From Pseudoclavibacter triregionum (GTDB lineage: Bacteria; Actinomycetota; Actinomycetes; Actinomycetales; Microbacteriaceae), in NCBI GenBank assembly GCA_910822395.1, contig OU365335.1:1984001-2048000 (forward strand): 64,000 bases of DNA, written 5' to 3'. Of the stretch, positions 8,310 to 21,750 are shown in pieces; within the stretch, counting starts at the first letter, position 1, and the number at the start of each line of letters is the position of its first letter. The position numbers and the translations under genes were made by a program. Below the pieces are notes generated by a model. The model saw only the letters and a list, made by a program, of their open reading frames with translations. It ran no database searches and had not been told where the DNA came from.

Positions 8310-9688
8310 CCGGCATCCTCATCCGCCAGGCGGCGCTCTACGGCGAGGACGTCCGCGACGTCCGCGTCGAGGGCGGCCGCATCGCCGAGATCGGCGAGTC
8401 GCTCGAGGCGCGCGACGGCGAGCGCGTCGTCGAGGGCGAGGGGATGATCCTCCTCCCGGGTCTCGTCGACCTCCACGTCCACTTCCGCGAGCCCGGCTTC
8501 GAGGCCTCCGAGACGATCCTCACCGGATCGCAGGCGGCGGCGATCGGCGGCTTCACGACCGTCTTCCCGATGGCGAACACCGCCCCCGTGCAGGACTCGG
8601 CGGGCGTCGTCGAGGCCGTCCGCGCCCTCGGCGAGGAGGTCGGCTACTGCGATGTGCGCCCGAACGGCGCCGTCACGGTCGGCCTCGAGGGGGAGACCCT
8701 CGCCGAGCTCGGCGCCATGGCCGAGTCGGCCGCGCGCGTGCGGGTCTTCTCGGACGACGGCAAGTGCGTCTCCGACCCGCTCCTCATGCGCCGCGCGCTC
8801 GAGTACGTGAAGGCCTTCGACGGCGTCATCGCGCAGCACGCGCAGGAGCCGCGCCTCACGATCGGCGCCCAGATGAACGAGGGCTCGGTCTCGGCCGAGC
8901 TCGGCCTCGGCGGATGGCCGTGGGTCGCGGAGACCGCGATCATCGCCCGCGACGTCCTCCTCGCCGAGCACGTCGGCGCCCGCCTCCACGTGTGCCACCT
9001 CTCGACGCGCGCCTCGGTCGACGTCGTCCGCTGGGCGAAGTCGCGGGGCGTGCAGGTCACGGCCGAGGCGACCCCGCACCACCTCGTCCTCACGGAGGAG
9101 CAGGTGCGCGGCTTCGACGCCCGCTTCAAGGTGAACCCGCCGCTGCGGACGGCCGACGACGTCGAGGCGGTCCGCGAGGGCCTCGCCGACGGCACGATCG
9201 ACATCGTCGCGACCGACCACGCGCCGCACACGGTCGACGCGAAGGACTGCGAGTGGGACTGCGCGGCGATGGGCATGCTCGGCCTCGAGGCCTCGCTCCG
9301 CGTCGTCCACGAGACGATGGTCGAGCCGGGCCGCGCGAGCTGGCGCGACGTCGCCCGCTTCATGAGCGAGGCGCCCGCGCGCATCGGCCGCGCCGAGGAG
9401 GCCGGCCGCCCGATCGCGGTGGGGGAGCCCGCCGACCTCTGCCTCTACGACCCGCGCCCGCGCGCGCCCTTCTCGGCGGAGGACCTCCGCTCGAAGAGCG
9501 TGAACTCGCCGTACCTCGGCATGGAGCTGCCGGGCCGAGTCATGGCGACGATCTTCCGCGGCGAGGCGACCGTCCTCGACGGCGAGCTCGTCGACGCCGA
9601 GACCGTCGCCCGCGCGGCGCGCCGCCGCCGCGAGGCCGAGCGCGACGCCGCCGAGGGCCTGAACGCAGAGCAGGCGGGGGATCGCTGA
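8306..9688 (+). CDS. pyrC: Dihydroorotase
   Basis: Dihydroorotase (460 aa) cyclises N-carbamoyl-L-aspartate to dihydroorotate. The metal-binding HxH is in [12 protein letters not shown]. Further landmarks are [14 protein letters not shown], the [10 protein letters not shown] and [10 protein letters not shown] histidines, and [10 protein letters not shown] with the catalytic aspartate. This is the long class I (PyrC2/AllB-like) form used by Gram-positives. The ATG overlaps the pyrB stop, and the stop overlaps the next start (TGATG), so it is translated in a coupled series. Confidence 0.96.
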   Translation: MTGILIRQAALYGEDVRDVRVEGGRIAEIGESLEARDGERVVEGEGMILLPGLVDLHVHFREPGFEASETILTGSQAAAIGGFTTVFPMANTAPVQDSAGVVEAVRALGEEVGYCDVRPNGAVTVGLEGETLAELGAMAESAARVRVFSDDGKCVSDPLLMRRALEYVKAFDGVIAQHAQEPRLTIGAQMNEGSVSAELGLGGWPWVAETAIIARDVLLAEHVGARLHVCHLSTRASVDVVRWAKSRGVQVTAEATPHHLVLTEEQVRGFDARFKVNPPLRTADDVEAVREGLADGTIDIVATDHAPHTVDAKDCEWDCAAMGMLGLEASLRVVHETMVEPGRASWRDVARFMSEAPARIGRAEEAGRPIAVGEPADLCLYDPRPRAPFSAEDLRSKSVNSPYLGMELPGRVMATIFRGEATVLDGELVDAETVARAARRRREAERDAAEGLNAEQAGDR

Positions 9689-10236
9689 TGGACGGACGCC
9701 TCTCCGCGGTGCTCATCCTCGCCGCCTCCTTCCTCGTCGTCGTGGCCCTGCTCCGGCTCGGATGGCGGGCGAAGTCGCGCGCCCAGGCGCACCTGCCCGC
9801 CCCGCTCCCGGTCGACGAGGCCGCCTTCGGCGCGCCCGAGGCGGCCTGGGACGACGTCCACTACGTCGCGACGACCCCCTTCGACGCGCCCCTCGAGCGC
9901 CTCGTCGGCAGCGGCCTCGGCTTCCGCGGCCGCTGCCGCCTCGAGCTCGGCCGCCCCGGCCTCAAGGTCGCGCTGAACGGCCGGGATGCGTTCCTCATCC
10001 CCATCTCCTCCATCGCCTCGATCGAGCGCGGCACGGCGACGATCGACCGCGCCGTCGAGCGCGGCGGCCTCACCGTCGTCCGCTGGAACCTCGCCGCCCA
10101 CGAGTGCCGCGAGGAGCTCGTCGACACCTCCTTCCGCGTCGTCGACGCCGGCGAGCGCGCGGACCTCGTCCGCCGCCTCGAGCTCGCCCTCGACGCGCGC
10201 GCCCAGACCCCCGACACCCAGGAGCAGCTGCCATGA
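9688..10236 (+). CDS. PH-like-domain membrane protein of the pyr operon
   Basis: A 182-residue protein with one N-terminal membrane segment ([20 protein letters not shown]), followed by a soluble domain resembling bacterial PH-like folds ([17 protein letters not shown] ... [15 protein letters not shown]). Proteins of this kind sit between pyrC and carA in many actinobacteria, but I know of no established function. Start and stop overlap pyrC (TGATG) and carA (ATGA), so it is expressed with the pathway enzymes. Anchoring or sensing near the membrane is possible but not shown. Confidence 0.8.
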   Translation: MDGRLSAVLILAASFLVVVALLRLGWRAKSRAQAHLPAPLPVDEAAFGAPEAAWDDVHYVATTPFDAPLERLVGSGLGFRGRCRLELGRPGLKVALNGRDAFLIPISSIASIERGTATIDRAVERGGLTVVRWNLAAHECREELVDTSFRVVDAGERADLVRRLELALDARAQTPDTQEQLP

Positions 10237-11408
10237 CCATGCCCCTTCCCGCCGTGCTCGTCCTCGAGGACGGCACCCGCTACGAGGGCGACGCCTACGG
10301 CGCCGTCGGCCGCACGCTCGGCGAGCTCGTCTTCTCGACGGGCATGACCGGCTACCAGGAGACGCTCACCGACCCCTCGTACGCGGGCCAGATCGTCGTC
10401 CAGACCGCGCCGCACATCGGCAACACCGGCATGAACGACGAGGACATGGAGTCGCGCCGCATCTGGGTCGCCGGCTACGTCGTCCGCGACCCCTCCCGCA
10501 TCGCCTCGAACTGGCGCTCGCAGCGCTCGCTCGACGACGACCTCCGCGAGAGCGGGATCGTCGGCATCTCCGGCATCGACACGCGCGCCGTGACCCGCCG
10601 CATCCGCGCCGAGGGCGCCATGCGCGCCGGCGTCTTCTCGGGCCCCGACGCGGAGCTGGCCGCCGAGGAGCTCCTCGCCGCCGTCCGCGAGCAGCCCTCG
10701 ATGGCCGGCCGCAACCTCTCCGACGAGGTCTCGACCCCCGAGCCCTACGTCGTCGAGTCGACCGCCGAGGAGCGCCTCGGCTCGGTCGCGATCCTCGACC
10801 TCGGCATCAAGACCGCGACCGTGAACGCCCTCGCCGCGCGCGGCTTCGACGTCCACGTCCTCCCGCACGCGACGACGATCGAGCAGCTCCGCGAGCTCGC
10901 CCCGACCGCCGTCTTCTACTCGAACGGCCCGGGCGACCCGGCCGCGAGCGACGACCACGTCGAGCTGCTGCGCGAGGTCCTCCGCGACGGCACGCCGTTC
11001 TTCGGCATCTGCTTCGGCAACCAGCTCCTCGGCCGCGCGCTCGGCTTCGACACGTACAAGCTCCCCTTCGGTCATCGCGGCATCAACCAGCCCGTGCTCG
11101 ACACGCAGACCCGGAAGATCGAGATCACCGCGCAGAACCACGGCTTCGCCGTGCAGGCACCGCTCGACGGCCCCGTCGAGACGCCGCAGGGCTTCGGCCG
11201 CGCCGAGGTGAGCCACATCGGGCTCAACGACCAGGTCGTCGAGGGGCTGCGCTGCCTCGACATCCCCGCGTTCAGCGTGCAGTTCCACCCCGAGGCCGCC
11301 GCCGGCCCCCACGACGCCGCCCCCCTCTTCGACCGCTTCCGCGACATGGTGCTGGCCCACCTCGACACGACCAGCGACGTCACGAGCACCGACCGGAAGG
11401 ACGCCTAG
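10233..11408 (+). CDS. carA: Carbamoyl-phosphate synthase small (glutaminase) subunit
   Basis: CarA (391 aa) hydrolyses glutamine and channels ammonia to CarB. The N-terminal half has the usual [17 protein letters not shown] motif. The C-terminal class I glutamine amidotransferase domain carries the nucleophile cysteine in [12 protein letters not shown] and the His/Glu pair in [11 protein letters not shown]. The start (ATG 10233) overlaps the stop of the preceding gene, and the stop is 6 bp before carB. The product serves both arginine and pyrimidine synthesis. Confidence 0.97.
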   Translation: MTMPLPAVLVLEDGTRYEGDAYGAVGRTLGELVFSTGMTGYQETLTDPSYAGQIVVQTAPHIGNTGMNDEDMESRRIWVAGYVVRDPSRIASNWRSQRSLDDDLRESGIVGISGIDTRAVTRRIRAEGAMRAGVFSGPDAELAAEELLAAVREQPSMAGRNLSDEVSTPEPYVVESTAEERLGSVAILDLGIKTATVNALAARGFDVHVLPHATTIEQLRELAPTAVFYSNGPGDPAASDDHVELLREVLRDGTPFFGICFGNQLLGRALGFDTYKLPFGHRGINQPVLDTQTRKIEITAQNHGFAVQAPLDGPVETPQGFGRAEVSHIGLNDQVVEGLRCLDIPAFSVQFHPEAAAGPHDAAPLFDRFRDMVLAHLDTTSDVTSTDRKDA

Positions 11409-11414
11409 CCCACC

Positions 11415-14726
<3,312 letters not shown>

Positions 14727-14727
14727 C

Positions 14728-15615
14728 ATGAGCGAGGCGACCGGCATCACCCCCTTCGGCACCCGGCTCGAGGAGGCCTTCGCGACGCGCGGCCACCTCT
14801 GCGTGGGCATCGATCCGCACACCTACCTGCTGGAGAAGTGGGGGCTGCCGGTCTCCGCGGTCGGCGCGCTCGAGCTCGGCCTCCGGGTCGTCGAGGCGCT
14901 CGAGGGCCGCGTCGGCATCGTGAAGCCGCAGATCGCCTTCTACGAGCGCTTCGGCGCCATCGGCTACAAGGTGCTCGAGGAGGTCTTCGAGGCCGCCCGC
15001 CAGGCGGGGCTCATCGTCATCGCCGACGTGAAGCGAGGCGACGTCGGCACGACGCTCGAGGCGTACAGCGAAGCGTGGCTGCAGCCGGGCTCGCCCCTCG
15101 AGGCCGACGCGATGACGCTCAACCCGTACCAGGGCTTCGACACGCTCAAGCATCCGCTCGAGCTCGCCGAGGCGAACGGCAAGGGCCTGTTCATCCTCGC
15201 GGCCACCTCGAACCCGGAGTCGGCGTCGGTGCAGACCGCCCGCCGCATCCGGGGCTCGCAGGAGGGCCGCACGGTCGCCGGCGGCATCGCCGCGCGGGCG
15301 GCCGACTGGAACCGCCGCCGCTTCTCGGGGGAGATCGGCTCGGTCGGCGTCGTCCTCGGCGCCACGCTCGACTTCGAGTTCCTCGACATCGACCTCGAGG
15401 ACCTCGCGGTCGCGCCGAAGGCGCCGATCCTAGCCCCGGGCTTCGGGCACCAGGGCGCCGCCTTCGCGGAGGTCCGCTCCATCTTCGGGGCGGCCGCCGA
15501 CACGACCATCGTCACCTCCAGCCGCAGCCTCCTCGAGGCGGGCCAGGAGGGACTCGTCGACGCCATCGACGAGCAGATCGCTGTCCTCGCGGACGCCTTC
15601 GGAAAGCAGCGGTAG
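14728..15615 (+). CDS. pyrF: Orotidine-5'-phosphate decarboxylase (type 2)
   Basis: PyrF (295 aa) decarboxylates OMP to UMP, the last step of de novo UMP synthesis. The catalytic Asp-Lys-Asp array is in IADVKRGDVGTT, preceded by VGIVKPQIAFYERFG. The size and motif arrangement are those of the longer type 2 subfamily found in actinobacteria. It begins 1 bp after carB and ends 2 bp before mihF::gmk. No dihydroorotate dehydrogenase gene is present in the window, so pyrD must lie elsewhere. Confidence 0.96.
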   Translation: MSEATGITPFGTRLEEAFATRGHLCVGIDPHTYLLEKWGLPVSAVGALELGLRVVEALEGRVGIVKPQIAFYERFGAIGYKVLEEVFEAARQAGLIVIADVKRGDVGTTLEAYSEAWLQPGSPLEADAMTLNPYQGFDTLKHPLELAEANGKGLFILAATSNPESASVQTARRIRGSQEGRTVAGGIAARAADWNRRRFSGEIGSVGVVLGATLDFEFLDIDLEDLAVAPKAPILAPGFGHQGAAFAEVRSIFGAAADTTIVTSSRSLLEAGQEGLVDAIDEQIAVLADAFGKQR

Positions 15616-15617
15616 CC

Positions 15618-16520
15618 ATGGCCGTCCCCCCGCCAGTCGATCGAGCCGCCGCGAGCCGCGCGGCGGTCGCCGCCCGCCGCGCCCGAGCGGAGGTCAAGAA
15701 GGCGATCGCCTCGAGCACCCGCTCGACGATCGAGGTGCTCGATGCCTCCGCCGACCCGGCCAACCAGGCCGAGCACTCGCTCCGCGTCACGCACTTCCTC
15801 CTCTCGATCCCGCACGTCGGCCAGACGAAGACCGACCGGATCCTCGCCCAGCTTGCGATCTCGCCCTCGAAGCGCCTCGGCGGCCTCGGCGCGAACCAGC
15901 GCGAGCGCCTGCGCCGCTACCTCCTCGAGCACTTCCCGCAGCGCGTCGCGGCGCCGCGCCTCGTCGTGCTCGCCGGCCCCACCGCCGTGGGCAAGGGCAC
16001 GGTCTCGGCGTACATCCGCGACCACTACCCGGACGTCCTCATGTCGGTGTCGGCGACGACCCGCGCGCCGCGGCCGGGCGAGGTCGACGGCGTCCACTAC
16101 CTCTTCGTCGACGACGCCGAGTTCGACCGGATGATCGAGGCGGACGAGCTCCTCGAATACGCGACCGTCCACAACGCGCACCGCTACGGCACGCCGCGCG
16201 GCCCGATCGAGGCGGCGCTCGAGATGGGGCGGCCGGTGCTGCTCGAGATCGACATCCAGGGCGCGCGCCAGGTCCGCGAGCGGATGCCTGACGCTAGACT
16301 CGTGTTTCTGCTCCCGCCGAGCTGGGACGACCTCGTCGCCCGCCTCGTCGGCCGCGGCACGGAAACCGCGGAGGAGCAGACCCGCCGGCTCGAGACCGCC
16401 AAGGTCGAGCTCGCGGCGCAGGACGAATTCGACGACCTCGTCGTCAACGACCAGGTGCCCGACGCGGCACGACGGGTGGTGACCCTCATGGGCATCGCCG
16501 ACCAGGGAGGACCCCAATGA
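15618..16520 (+). CDS. gmk: mIHF-guanylate kinase fusion
   Basis: A single 300-residue frame joins two proteins. Residues 1 to about 110 match actinobacterial integration host factor, an H2TH DNA-binding protein, with [19 protein letters not shown] at 56-74 and a basic [12 protein letters not shown] stretch. From about residue 113 a complete guanylate kinase (GMP to GDP) follows: P-loop GPTAVGKGT at 120-128, [16 protein letters not shown], and the lid region with [15 protein letters not shown]. In many actinobacteria these are two adjacent genes. There is no stop or frameshift here. The stop overlaps the rpoZ start (ATGA). Confidence 0.95.
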   Translation: MAVPPPVDRAAASRAAVAARRARAEVKKAIASSTRSTIEVLDASADPANQAEHSLRVTHFLLSIPHVGQTKTDRILAQLAISPSKRLGGLGANQRERLRRYLLEHFPQRVAAPRLVVLAGPTAVGKGTVSAYIRDHYPDVLMSVSATTRAPRPGEVDGVHYLFVDDAEFDRMIEADELLEYATVHNAHRYGTPRGPIEAALEMGRPVLLEIDIQGARQVRERMPDARLVFLLPPSWDDLVARLVGRGTETAEEQTRRLETAKVELAAQDEFDDLVVNDQVPDAARRVVTLMGIADQGGPQ

Positions 16521-16873
16521 TCGAGAAGCCCCAGGGCATCATCGAGCCGCCGCTCGACGAGCTGCTCGAGCACGTCGACAGCAAGTACCAGCTCGTCATC
16601 TTCGCCTCGCGCCGCGCGCGGCAGATCAACGACTACTACGCCGACCTCCACGACGGCGCGATCTACGAGAACGTCGGCCCGCTCGTCGACTCGCAGATCG
16701 ACGACAAGCCCCTCTCGATCGCCCTCCGCGAGATCAACGCGGGCAAGCTCGAGATGAAGCCGATCGAGCCGCTGCCCTCGGGCGCCGGCCTCGCCGGCCT
16801 CGAACTCGACCTCGACGCGGCCTTCTCGCTCGACGAGGAGCCGGCCGAGGGCGACGCCCCCGCCGCCGAGTAG
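16517..16873 (+). CDS. rpoZ: DNA-directed RNA polymerase omega subunit
   Basis: The omega subunit (118 aa) helps fold and hold the beta' subunit of RNA polymerase. It has the [23 protein letters not shown] core with the VDSKY and RARQIN motifs typical of actinobacteria. An acidic C-terminal tail rich in Glu and Ala follows. It overlaps the end of mihF::gmk by 4 bp and is followed by coaBC after 13 bp, matching the common gmk-rpoZ-coaBC-metK-priA-fmt order. Confidence 0.96.
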   Translation: MIEKPQGIIEPPLDELLEHVDSKYQLVIFASRRARQINDYYADLHDGAIYENVGPLVDSQIDDKPLSIALREINAGKLEMKPIEPLPSGAGLAGLELDLDAAFSLDEEPAEGDAPAAE

Positions 16874-16886
16874 ACGGCGGGCGGAC

Positions 16887-18179
16887 GTGGCTGAGACGAA
16901 CGTCCCGGAGCGCTCCGACACGGCCCCGCAGGGTGCCCCGGCGGAGCGCTTCCGCATCGTCGTCGGGGTCTCCGGCGGCATCGCGGCGTACAAGGCCGTG
17001 CTCGTCGTGCGCGAGCTCGTGCTCCTCGGCCACGACGTCCACGTCATCCCGACCGAGGCGGCGCTCCGCTTCGTCGGCCGCCCCACCTTCGAGGCGATCT
17101 CCCGCAACCCGGTATCGGCCGACTTCTTCGACGACGTCGAGCAGGTGCGCCACGTCGCCCTCGGGCAGCGCGCCGACGTCATCGCGGTCGTCCCCGCGAC
17201 CGCGAACACGATGGCGAAGATGACCGCCGGCCTCGCCGACGACCTCCTCGGCACGACGCTGCTCGCCTCGGCCGCCCCGCTCGTCATCGCGCCCGCGATG
17301 CACACCGAGATGTGGGGGCACCCCGCCACGCAGGCGAACGCCCGCCGCCTCGACGCCCGCGGCGTGACGATCGTCGGCCCCGGCGACGGCCGCCTCACCG
17401 GGGACGACTCCGGCCCCGGCCGGCTCGAGGACGTCGACGTCATCGTCGGCGCGATCCTCGCGGCCGCGCGCCGCGGCGTCGGCGAGCGGGCCGCCCGGGC
17501 CGCCGCCCGCGACCTCGAGGGCGTGAGCGTGCTCGTCACCGCCGGCGGCACGCGCGAGCCGCTCGACCCCGTGCGCTTCCTCGGCAACCGCTCCTCGGGG
17601 CGCCAGGGCGTCGCGATCGCCGAGCGCGCGGCGGAGCGCGGGGCGCACGTCATCCTCGTCGCCGCGAACCTCGAGGTGCCGGCGCCGGAGGGCGTCCGCC
17701 TCGTCGAGGTGACGACGGCCGAGCAGATGCACGGCGCCTGCGTCGAGATCGCGCCGCGCCGGGACGTCGTCATCATGGCCGCGGCCGTCGCCGACTACCG
17801 GCCCGAGGCCGTCTCCGAGGGGAAGATCGCGAAGGAGGAGCAGGGCGAGACCCTCACGATCACCTTCACGAAGAACCCCGACATCCTCCGCGCACTCGCC
17901 CAGACCGCCCGCGACGACCAGACGATCGTCGGCTTCGCGGCCGAGACCGAGCCGGACGACGAGAAGCTCCTCGAGCGCGCCCGCGCGAAGCTCGCCCGCA
18001 AGGGCTGCGATCTGCTCGTCCTCAACCGGGTCGGCTGGCAGCAGGGCTTCCAGACCGCGGAGAACGAGGTCCGCATCCTCGAGCGCGGCGGCGCCCAGCT
18101 CGCCGAGGGCTCGGGGGACAAAATGTCCGTGGCAGACCTCATCCTCGATGTCGTGCGCGATCGGCGCGCGCGGGGCTAG
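16887..18179 (+). CDS. coaBC: Phosphopantothenoylcysteine decarboxylase / synthetase
   Basis: CoaBC (430 aa) carries out two consecutive coenzyme A steps. CoaB joins cysteine to 4'-phosphopantothenate using CTP, and CoaC decarboxylates the product with FMN. The N-terminal CoaC half has GVSGGIAAYKA, the histidine in QVRHVALG and PAMHTEMW (His where the classic motif has Asn, as in other actinobacteria). The C-terminal CoaB half has VTAGGTREPLDPVRFLGNRSSG and MAAAVADYRP. The GTG start at 16887 is the best in-frame choice. Confidence 0.95.
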   Translation: MAETNVPERSDTAPQGAPAERFRIVVGVSGGIAAYKAVLVVRELVLLGHDVHVIPTEAALRFVGRPTFEAISRNPVSADFFDDVEQVRHVALGQRADVIAVVPATANTMAKMTAGLADDLLGTTLLASAAPLVIAPAMHTEMWGHPATQANARRLDARGVTIVGPGDGRLTGDDSGPGRLEDVDVIVGAILAAARRGVGERAARAAARDLEGVSVLVTAGGTREPLDPVRFLGNRSSGRQGVAIAERAAERGAHVILVAANLEVPAPEGVRLVEVTTAEQMHGACVEIAPRRDVVIMAAAVADYRPEAVSEGKIAKEEQGETLTITFTKNPDILRALAQTARDDQTIVGFAAETEPDDEKLLERARAKLARKGCDLLVLNRVGWQQGFQTAENEVRILERGGAQLAEGSGDKMSVADLILDVVRDRRARG

Positions 18180-18305
18180 CGCCCCGGGCACCGATCCGCT
18201 CGCGCCGGACCCCCAGCCGGCACCACTCGCGCACGCCCCCAGCAGCGCGCCGCGGCCCCACGGCCGCACCGCCCGCATCCGCTTCGCTCCCCGCCAGGAG
18301 GCACC

Positions 18306-19499
18306 ATGCCCGAGCTCCGCTTCTTCACGTCCGAATCCGTCACCGAGGGCCACCCGGACAAGATCTGCGACCAGATCTCCGACCGCATCCTCGACGAGCT
18401 GCTCCGCCAGGACGCCGGCTCCCGCGTCGCCGTCGAGACGCTCATCACGACCGGCCAGGTCCACGTCGCCGGCGAGGTGACGACCTCCGGCTACGCCGAG
18501 ATCCCGCAGATCGTCCGCGAGACGATCACGGGCATCGGCTACGACTCGTCCGTCGTGGGCTTCGACGGCGCCTCCTGCGGCGTCTCGATCTCGATCGGCT
18601 CGCAGTCGCCCGAGATCGCCGCCGGCGTCGACGAGTCGCTCGAGGTCCGCACCGAGGCCGAGCGCGACCCCTTCGCGCTCCAGGGCGCGGGCGACCAGGG
18701 CATCATGTTCGGCTACGCGAGCGACGAGACGGACGTCCTCATGCCGATGCCGATCTGGCTCTCGCACCGCCTCTCGGAGCGCCTCGCCGAGGTGCGCCGC
18801 ACGGGGGAGCTCGACTACCTCCGCCCCGACGGCAAGACGCAGGCGACGATCGGCTACGACGGCGACCGCCCGGTCGAGGTCGACGCGATCGTCGTCTCGA
18901 CGCAGCACGACCCCGGCATCGAGCAGGAGCGCATCCGCGAGGACATCGAGCGCCTCGTCGTGCGCCCCGTGCTCGAGCGCGCCGGGCTCGAGGCCGACGG
19001 CCTCCGCCTCTACGTGAACCCGTCGGGCTCCTTCGTCGACGGCGGCCCCCGCTCCGACGCGGGCCTCACGGGCCGCAAGATCATCGTCGACACCTACGGC
19101 GGCTTCGCCCGCCACGGCGGCGGCGCGTTCTCGGGCAAGGACCCGTCGAAGGTCGACCGCTCTGGCGCCTACGCCATGCGCTGGGTCGCGAAGAACGTCG
19201 TCGCGGCGGGCCTCGCGAAGCGCGTCGAGCTGCAGGTCGCCTACGCCATCGGCGCCGCCGAGCCCGTCGGCCTCTACATCGAGGACTTCGGCACGGCGAC
19301 GGTCGAGCGCGAGGCGATCGAGCGCGCGGTACGCGAGGTGTTCGACCTCCGCCCGGCCGCGATCATCGACGCCCTCGACCTGCGCCGCCCGATCTACGCG
19401 CAGACCTCGACCTACGGCCACTTCGGCCGCGAGCTGCCCGACTTCACGTGGGAGCGCACCGACCGCGTCGAGGCGCTCCGGGCCGCCCTCGGCCGCTAG
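18306..19499 (+). CDS. metK: S-adenosylmethionine synthetase
   Basis: MetK (397 aa) makes S-adenosylmethionine from methionine and ATP. It has the N-terminal [18 protein letters not shown] signature, [12 protein letters not shown], and the glycine-rich [19 protein letters not shown] loop. AGGAGG precedes the ATG at good spacing. In the 126-bp gap upstream I see no SAM riboswitch architecture and no strong promoter. Confidence 0.97.
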   Translation: MPELRFFTSESVTEGHPDKICDQISDRILDELLRQDAGSRVAVETLITTGQVHVAGEVTTSGYAEIPQIVRETITGIGYDSSVVGFDGASCGVSISIGSQSPEIAAGVDESLEVRTEAERDPFALQGAGDQGIMFGYASDETDVLMPMPIWLSHRLSERLAEVRRTGELDYLRPDGKTQATIGYDGDRPVEVDAIVVSTQHDPGIEQERIREDIERLVVRPVLERAGLEADGLRLYVNPSGSFVDGGPRSDAGLTGRKIIVDTYGGFARHGGGAFSGKDPSKVDRSGAYAMRWVAKNVVAAGLAKRVELQVAYAIGAAEPVGLYIEDFGTATVEREAIERAVREVFDLRPAAIIDALDLRRPIYAQTSTYGHFGRELPDFTWERTDRVEALRAALGR

Positions 19500-19511
19500 G
19501 CGCCGATCGCC

Positions 19512-21638
19512 GTGACGAGCGCGGACGCCGAGGAGGCCGGTCCCCGAGACGGGGCCGGCCTCCTCGGGGCATCGGGTCTCGGGGCATCGGGTCTCGGGGC
19601 ATCGGGTCTCGGGGCATCCGGGCTCGGGGCATCCGGGCTCGCGCCCACCGAGCACGCCGATCGCGCCTTCGCTCGCGTCGCGCTCCTCTCGCCGCTCCCG
19701 CAGCTCGACCGCCCCTTCGAGTACGCCGTGCCGGAGCGGCTGCGCGTCGGCGTGCGGCCCGGCGTGCGCGTGCGCGCGCCGCTGCGCACGGGCGGCCGGC
19801 TCGTCGAGGGCTTCGTGCTCGCGACCTCCGCCGAGCCCGAGTACCAGGGGAAGCTCGCGGAGCTCGAGGCGGTCCTCTCCGAGGCGCCCGTGCTCACGCC
19901 CGAGATCGCGTCCCTCGCCCGCCGGGTCGCGGATCGCCAGGGCGGCACCGCCGCCGACGTGCTGCGCCTCGCGGTGCCCGCGCGATCGGCGCGCCTCGAG
20001 GCGCGCTGGTGCGAGGAGGCGGGGGAGCGGGCCGAGCGGCTCGCGGCCGTCCCCGCCCAGCCCACGCCCCGGCTCCCCGTCCTCGAGGACGCCTACGGCG
20101 AGGCGGGCTTCGCGCGGCTCACGGCGGCCGGGGCGCGGATCGCCCTCACGGCGCCCGCCGGGGTCGACGAGCACGGCGTCCCGCGCGCCCATGCGGCGCT
20201 CGCCGAGCTCGCGGCGGCCCGGGTGGCGGCGGGGGAGGATGTCATCCTCGCGGTGCCCGACTTCCGCGACGTCGAGCTCGCGGGCGAGGCGCTCTCGCGG
20301 CTCCTGCCCGCCGACCGGATCCGGCGCTTCGACTCGCGCCTCAAGCCCGCCCAGCGCGCCGCGAGCTTCCTCGCCGACCTCGAGGGCCCGCCCGGCGTCG
20401 CGCTCGGCACGCGCTCGGCCGTCTACGCGCCGGCGCCGCGGCTCGGGGCCATCCTCATGCTCGACGACGCCGACGAGTCGTACGCGGAGCCCCTCGCCCC
20501 CTACGCGCACGCCCGCGACGTCGCGCTGCTCCGGCAGGACGCCCGGGGCTGCGCCCTCGTGCTCGCCTCCCGCGCGCCCTCGGTCGAATCGCGCCGGCTC
20601 GTCGGGCTCGGCTTCCTCGAGGAGCTCGCGCCGACGCGGCGAACGGGCCCGCGCATCCTCCTCTCGGACGGGGCGATCGACGGCGACGACCGGCTCCGCG
20701 CGGCGCGCATCCCCTCGATGGCGTGGCAGGCCGCGAACCGCGCGCTCGACGACGGGCCCGTGCTCGTGCAGGTCTCGCGCGCCGGCTACGTGCCGGCGCT
20801 CGCCTGCGGCTCGTGCCGCACGCCCGCGGTCTGCCGTTCGTGCCGCGCGCCGCTCTCGCTCGCCGCGCTCGCCTCGGAGCCGTCGTGCCGCATCTGCGGC
20901 GCCGTGCACGGCGGCTGGCGCTGCCCGGAGTGCGGCGGCGCCGAGCTGCGGCCGCTCGCGGTCGGGGCGGGGCGCACCGCCGAGGAGCTCGGCCGCGCCT
21001 TCCCGGGCGCGCGCGTGCTCGTCGCCGACGGCGAGAGCGAGCTCGTCCAGGTCGAGCGGGCGCGCACCCTCGTCATCGCCACGCGCGGCGCGGAGCCGGC
21101 CGTGCCGGGCGGCTACGGCGCCGTGCTCCTCCTCGACGCCGAGCGGATGCTCGCCCGCGAGGGCCTCGACGTCGCCCTCGACGCCCTCCGCGGCTGGACG
21201 AATGCCGCCGCGCTCGCCGCGGACGACGGCGTCGTCGTGCTCGTCGGCGGCGCGAGCCCGGCCGCGGTCGCCCTCCGCGACGGCCGCCAGGTCGCCTACG
21301 CCGACGAGGAGCTCGCCGTTCGCCGGCAGCTGCGCTTCCCGCCCGCCGTCCGCGTCGCGCAGGTCACGGGCACCTCGGCCGAGGTCGACGCGGCGCTCGG
21401 CGCGCTGCGGGCCGCCGGCGAGCTCGACGTGCTCGGACCGGTGCCGGCAGCCGAGGGCGGGGTTGTCGCGACGATCCGCTTCGGCTACGCGGACGGGGCC
21501 GCCGTCGCGCGCGCGGCGAAGGCGGCCGTCGTGCTCGCCGCGACCTCGCGCGCCAGGGGCGCCGGCGCGGTGTCCGGACGGCCGGGGCCGCGCCGGTCGA
21601 CGCTGCGGATCCGGCTCGACCCGCCGGACGCCTTCTAG
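19512..21638 (+). CDS. priA: Primosomal protein N' (PriA), helicase motifs degenerate
   Basis: A 708-residue actinobacterial PriA. The N-terminal DNA-binding region (RPFEYAVPERLRVGVRPG) and the zinc-binding cysteines (CGSCRTPAVCRSCRAP and CRICGAVHGGWRCPECGG) are clear. The Walker A loop GxxGSGKT is absent, and the DEAH position reads DDADES. ATP-driven unwinding is therefore not expected, as noted for mycobacterial PriA; it may only load or scaffold the replication restart complex. Five GASGL repeats lie near the N terminus. GTG 19512, 12 bp after metK, is the likely start. A later start after the repeats cannot be excluded. Confidence 0.9.
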   Translation: MTSADAEEAGPRDGAGLLGASGLGASGLGASGLGASGLGASGLAPTEHADRAFARVALLSPLPQLDRPFEYAVPERLRVGVRPGVRVRAPLRTGGRLVEGFVLATSAEPEYQGKLAELEAVLSEAPVLTPEIASLARRVADRQGGTAADVLRLAVPARSARLEARWCEEAGERAERLAAVPAQPTPRLPVLEDAYGEAGFARLTAAGARIALTAPAGVDEHGVPRAHAALAELAAARVAAGEDVILAVPDFRDVELAGEALSRLLPADRIRRFDSRLKPAQRAASFLADLEGPPGVALGTRSAVYAPAPRLGAILMLDDADESYAEPLAPYAHARDVALLRQDARGCALVLASRAPSVESRRLVGLGFLEELAPTRRTGPRILLSDGAIDGDDRLRAARIPSMAWQAANRALDDGPVLVQVSRAGYVPALACGSCRTPAVCRSCRAPLSLAALASEPSCRICGAVHGGWRCPECGGAELRPLAVGAGRTAEELGRAFPGARVLVADGESELVQVERARTLVIATRGAEPAVPGGYGAVLLLDAERMLAREGLDVALDALRGWTNAAALAADDGVVVLVGGASPAAVALRDGRQVAYADEELAVRRQLRFPPAVRVAQVTGTSAEVDAALGALRAAGELDVLGPVPAAEGGVVATIRFGYADGAAVARAAKAAVVLAATSRARGAGAVSGRPGPRRSTLRIRLDPPDAF
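19563..19637 (+). repeat. 15-bp tandem repeat inside priA
   Basis: Five head-to-tail copies of a 15-bp unit beginning CTCGGGGCATC. The first three are identical (ending GGGT) and the last two share a variant ending (CGGG). The unit is a multiple of three, so the frame is kept and GASGL is encoded five times. Copy number is likely to vary between strains. Confidence 0.92.
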
Positions 21639-21712
21639 GAACGCCCTCACCGGCCCTCAGACCGTGGTGTCCCGCCCGCCCGGGCCGTCCCGCCTCGCCC
21701 GCTACGCTCGAC

Positions 21713-21718
21713 AGGTCC
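21713..21718 (+). promoter_or_regulatory. Possible -10 box upstream of fmt
   Basis: TACGCT lies about 33 nt before the fmt start, leaving a short leader that contains the AGGAGG ribosome binding site. No clear -35 is visible. Confidence 0.35.
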
Positions 21719-21750
21719 CGCCGCCGCGGGCCGCACCCCTCAGGAGGACC

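Noticed and set aside
18180-18305. Possible SAM riboswitch before metK
   Set aside because: No SAM-I, SAM-II or SAM-IV-like conserved core or paired helices could be recognised in the 126 bp.
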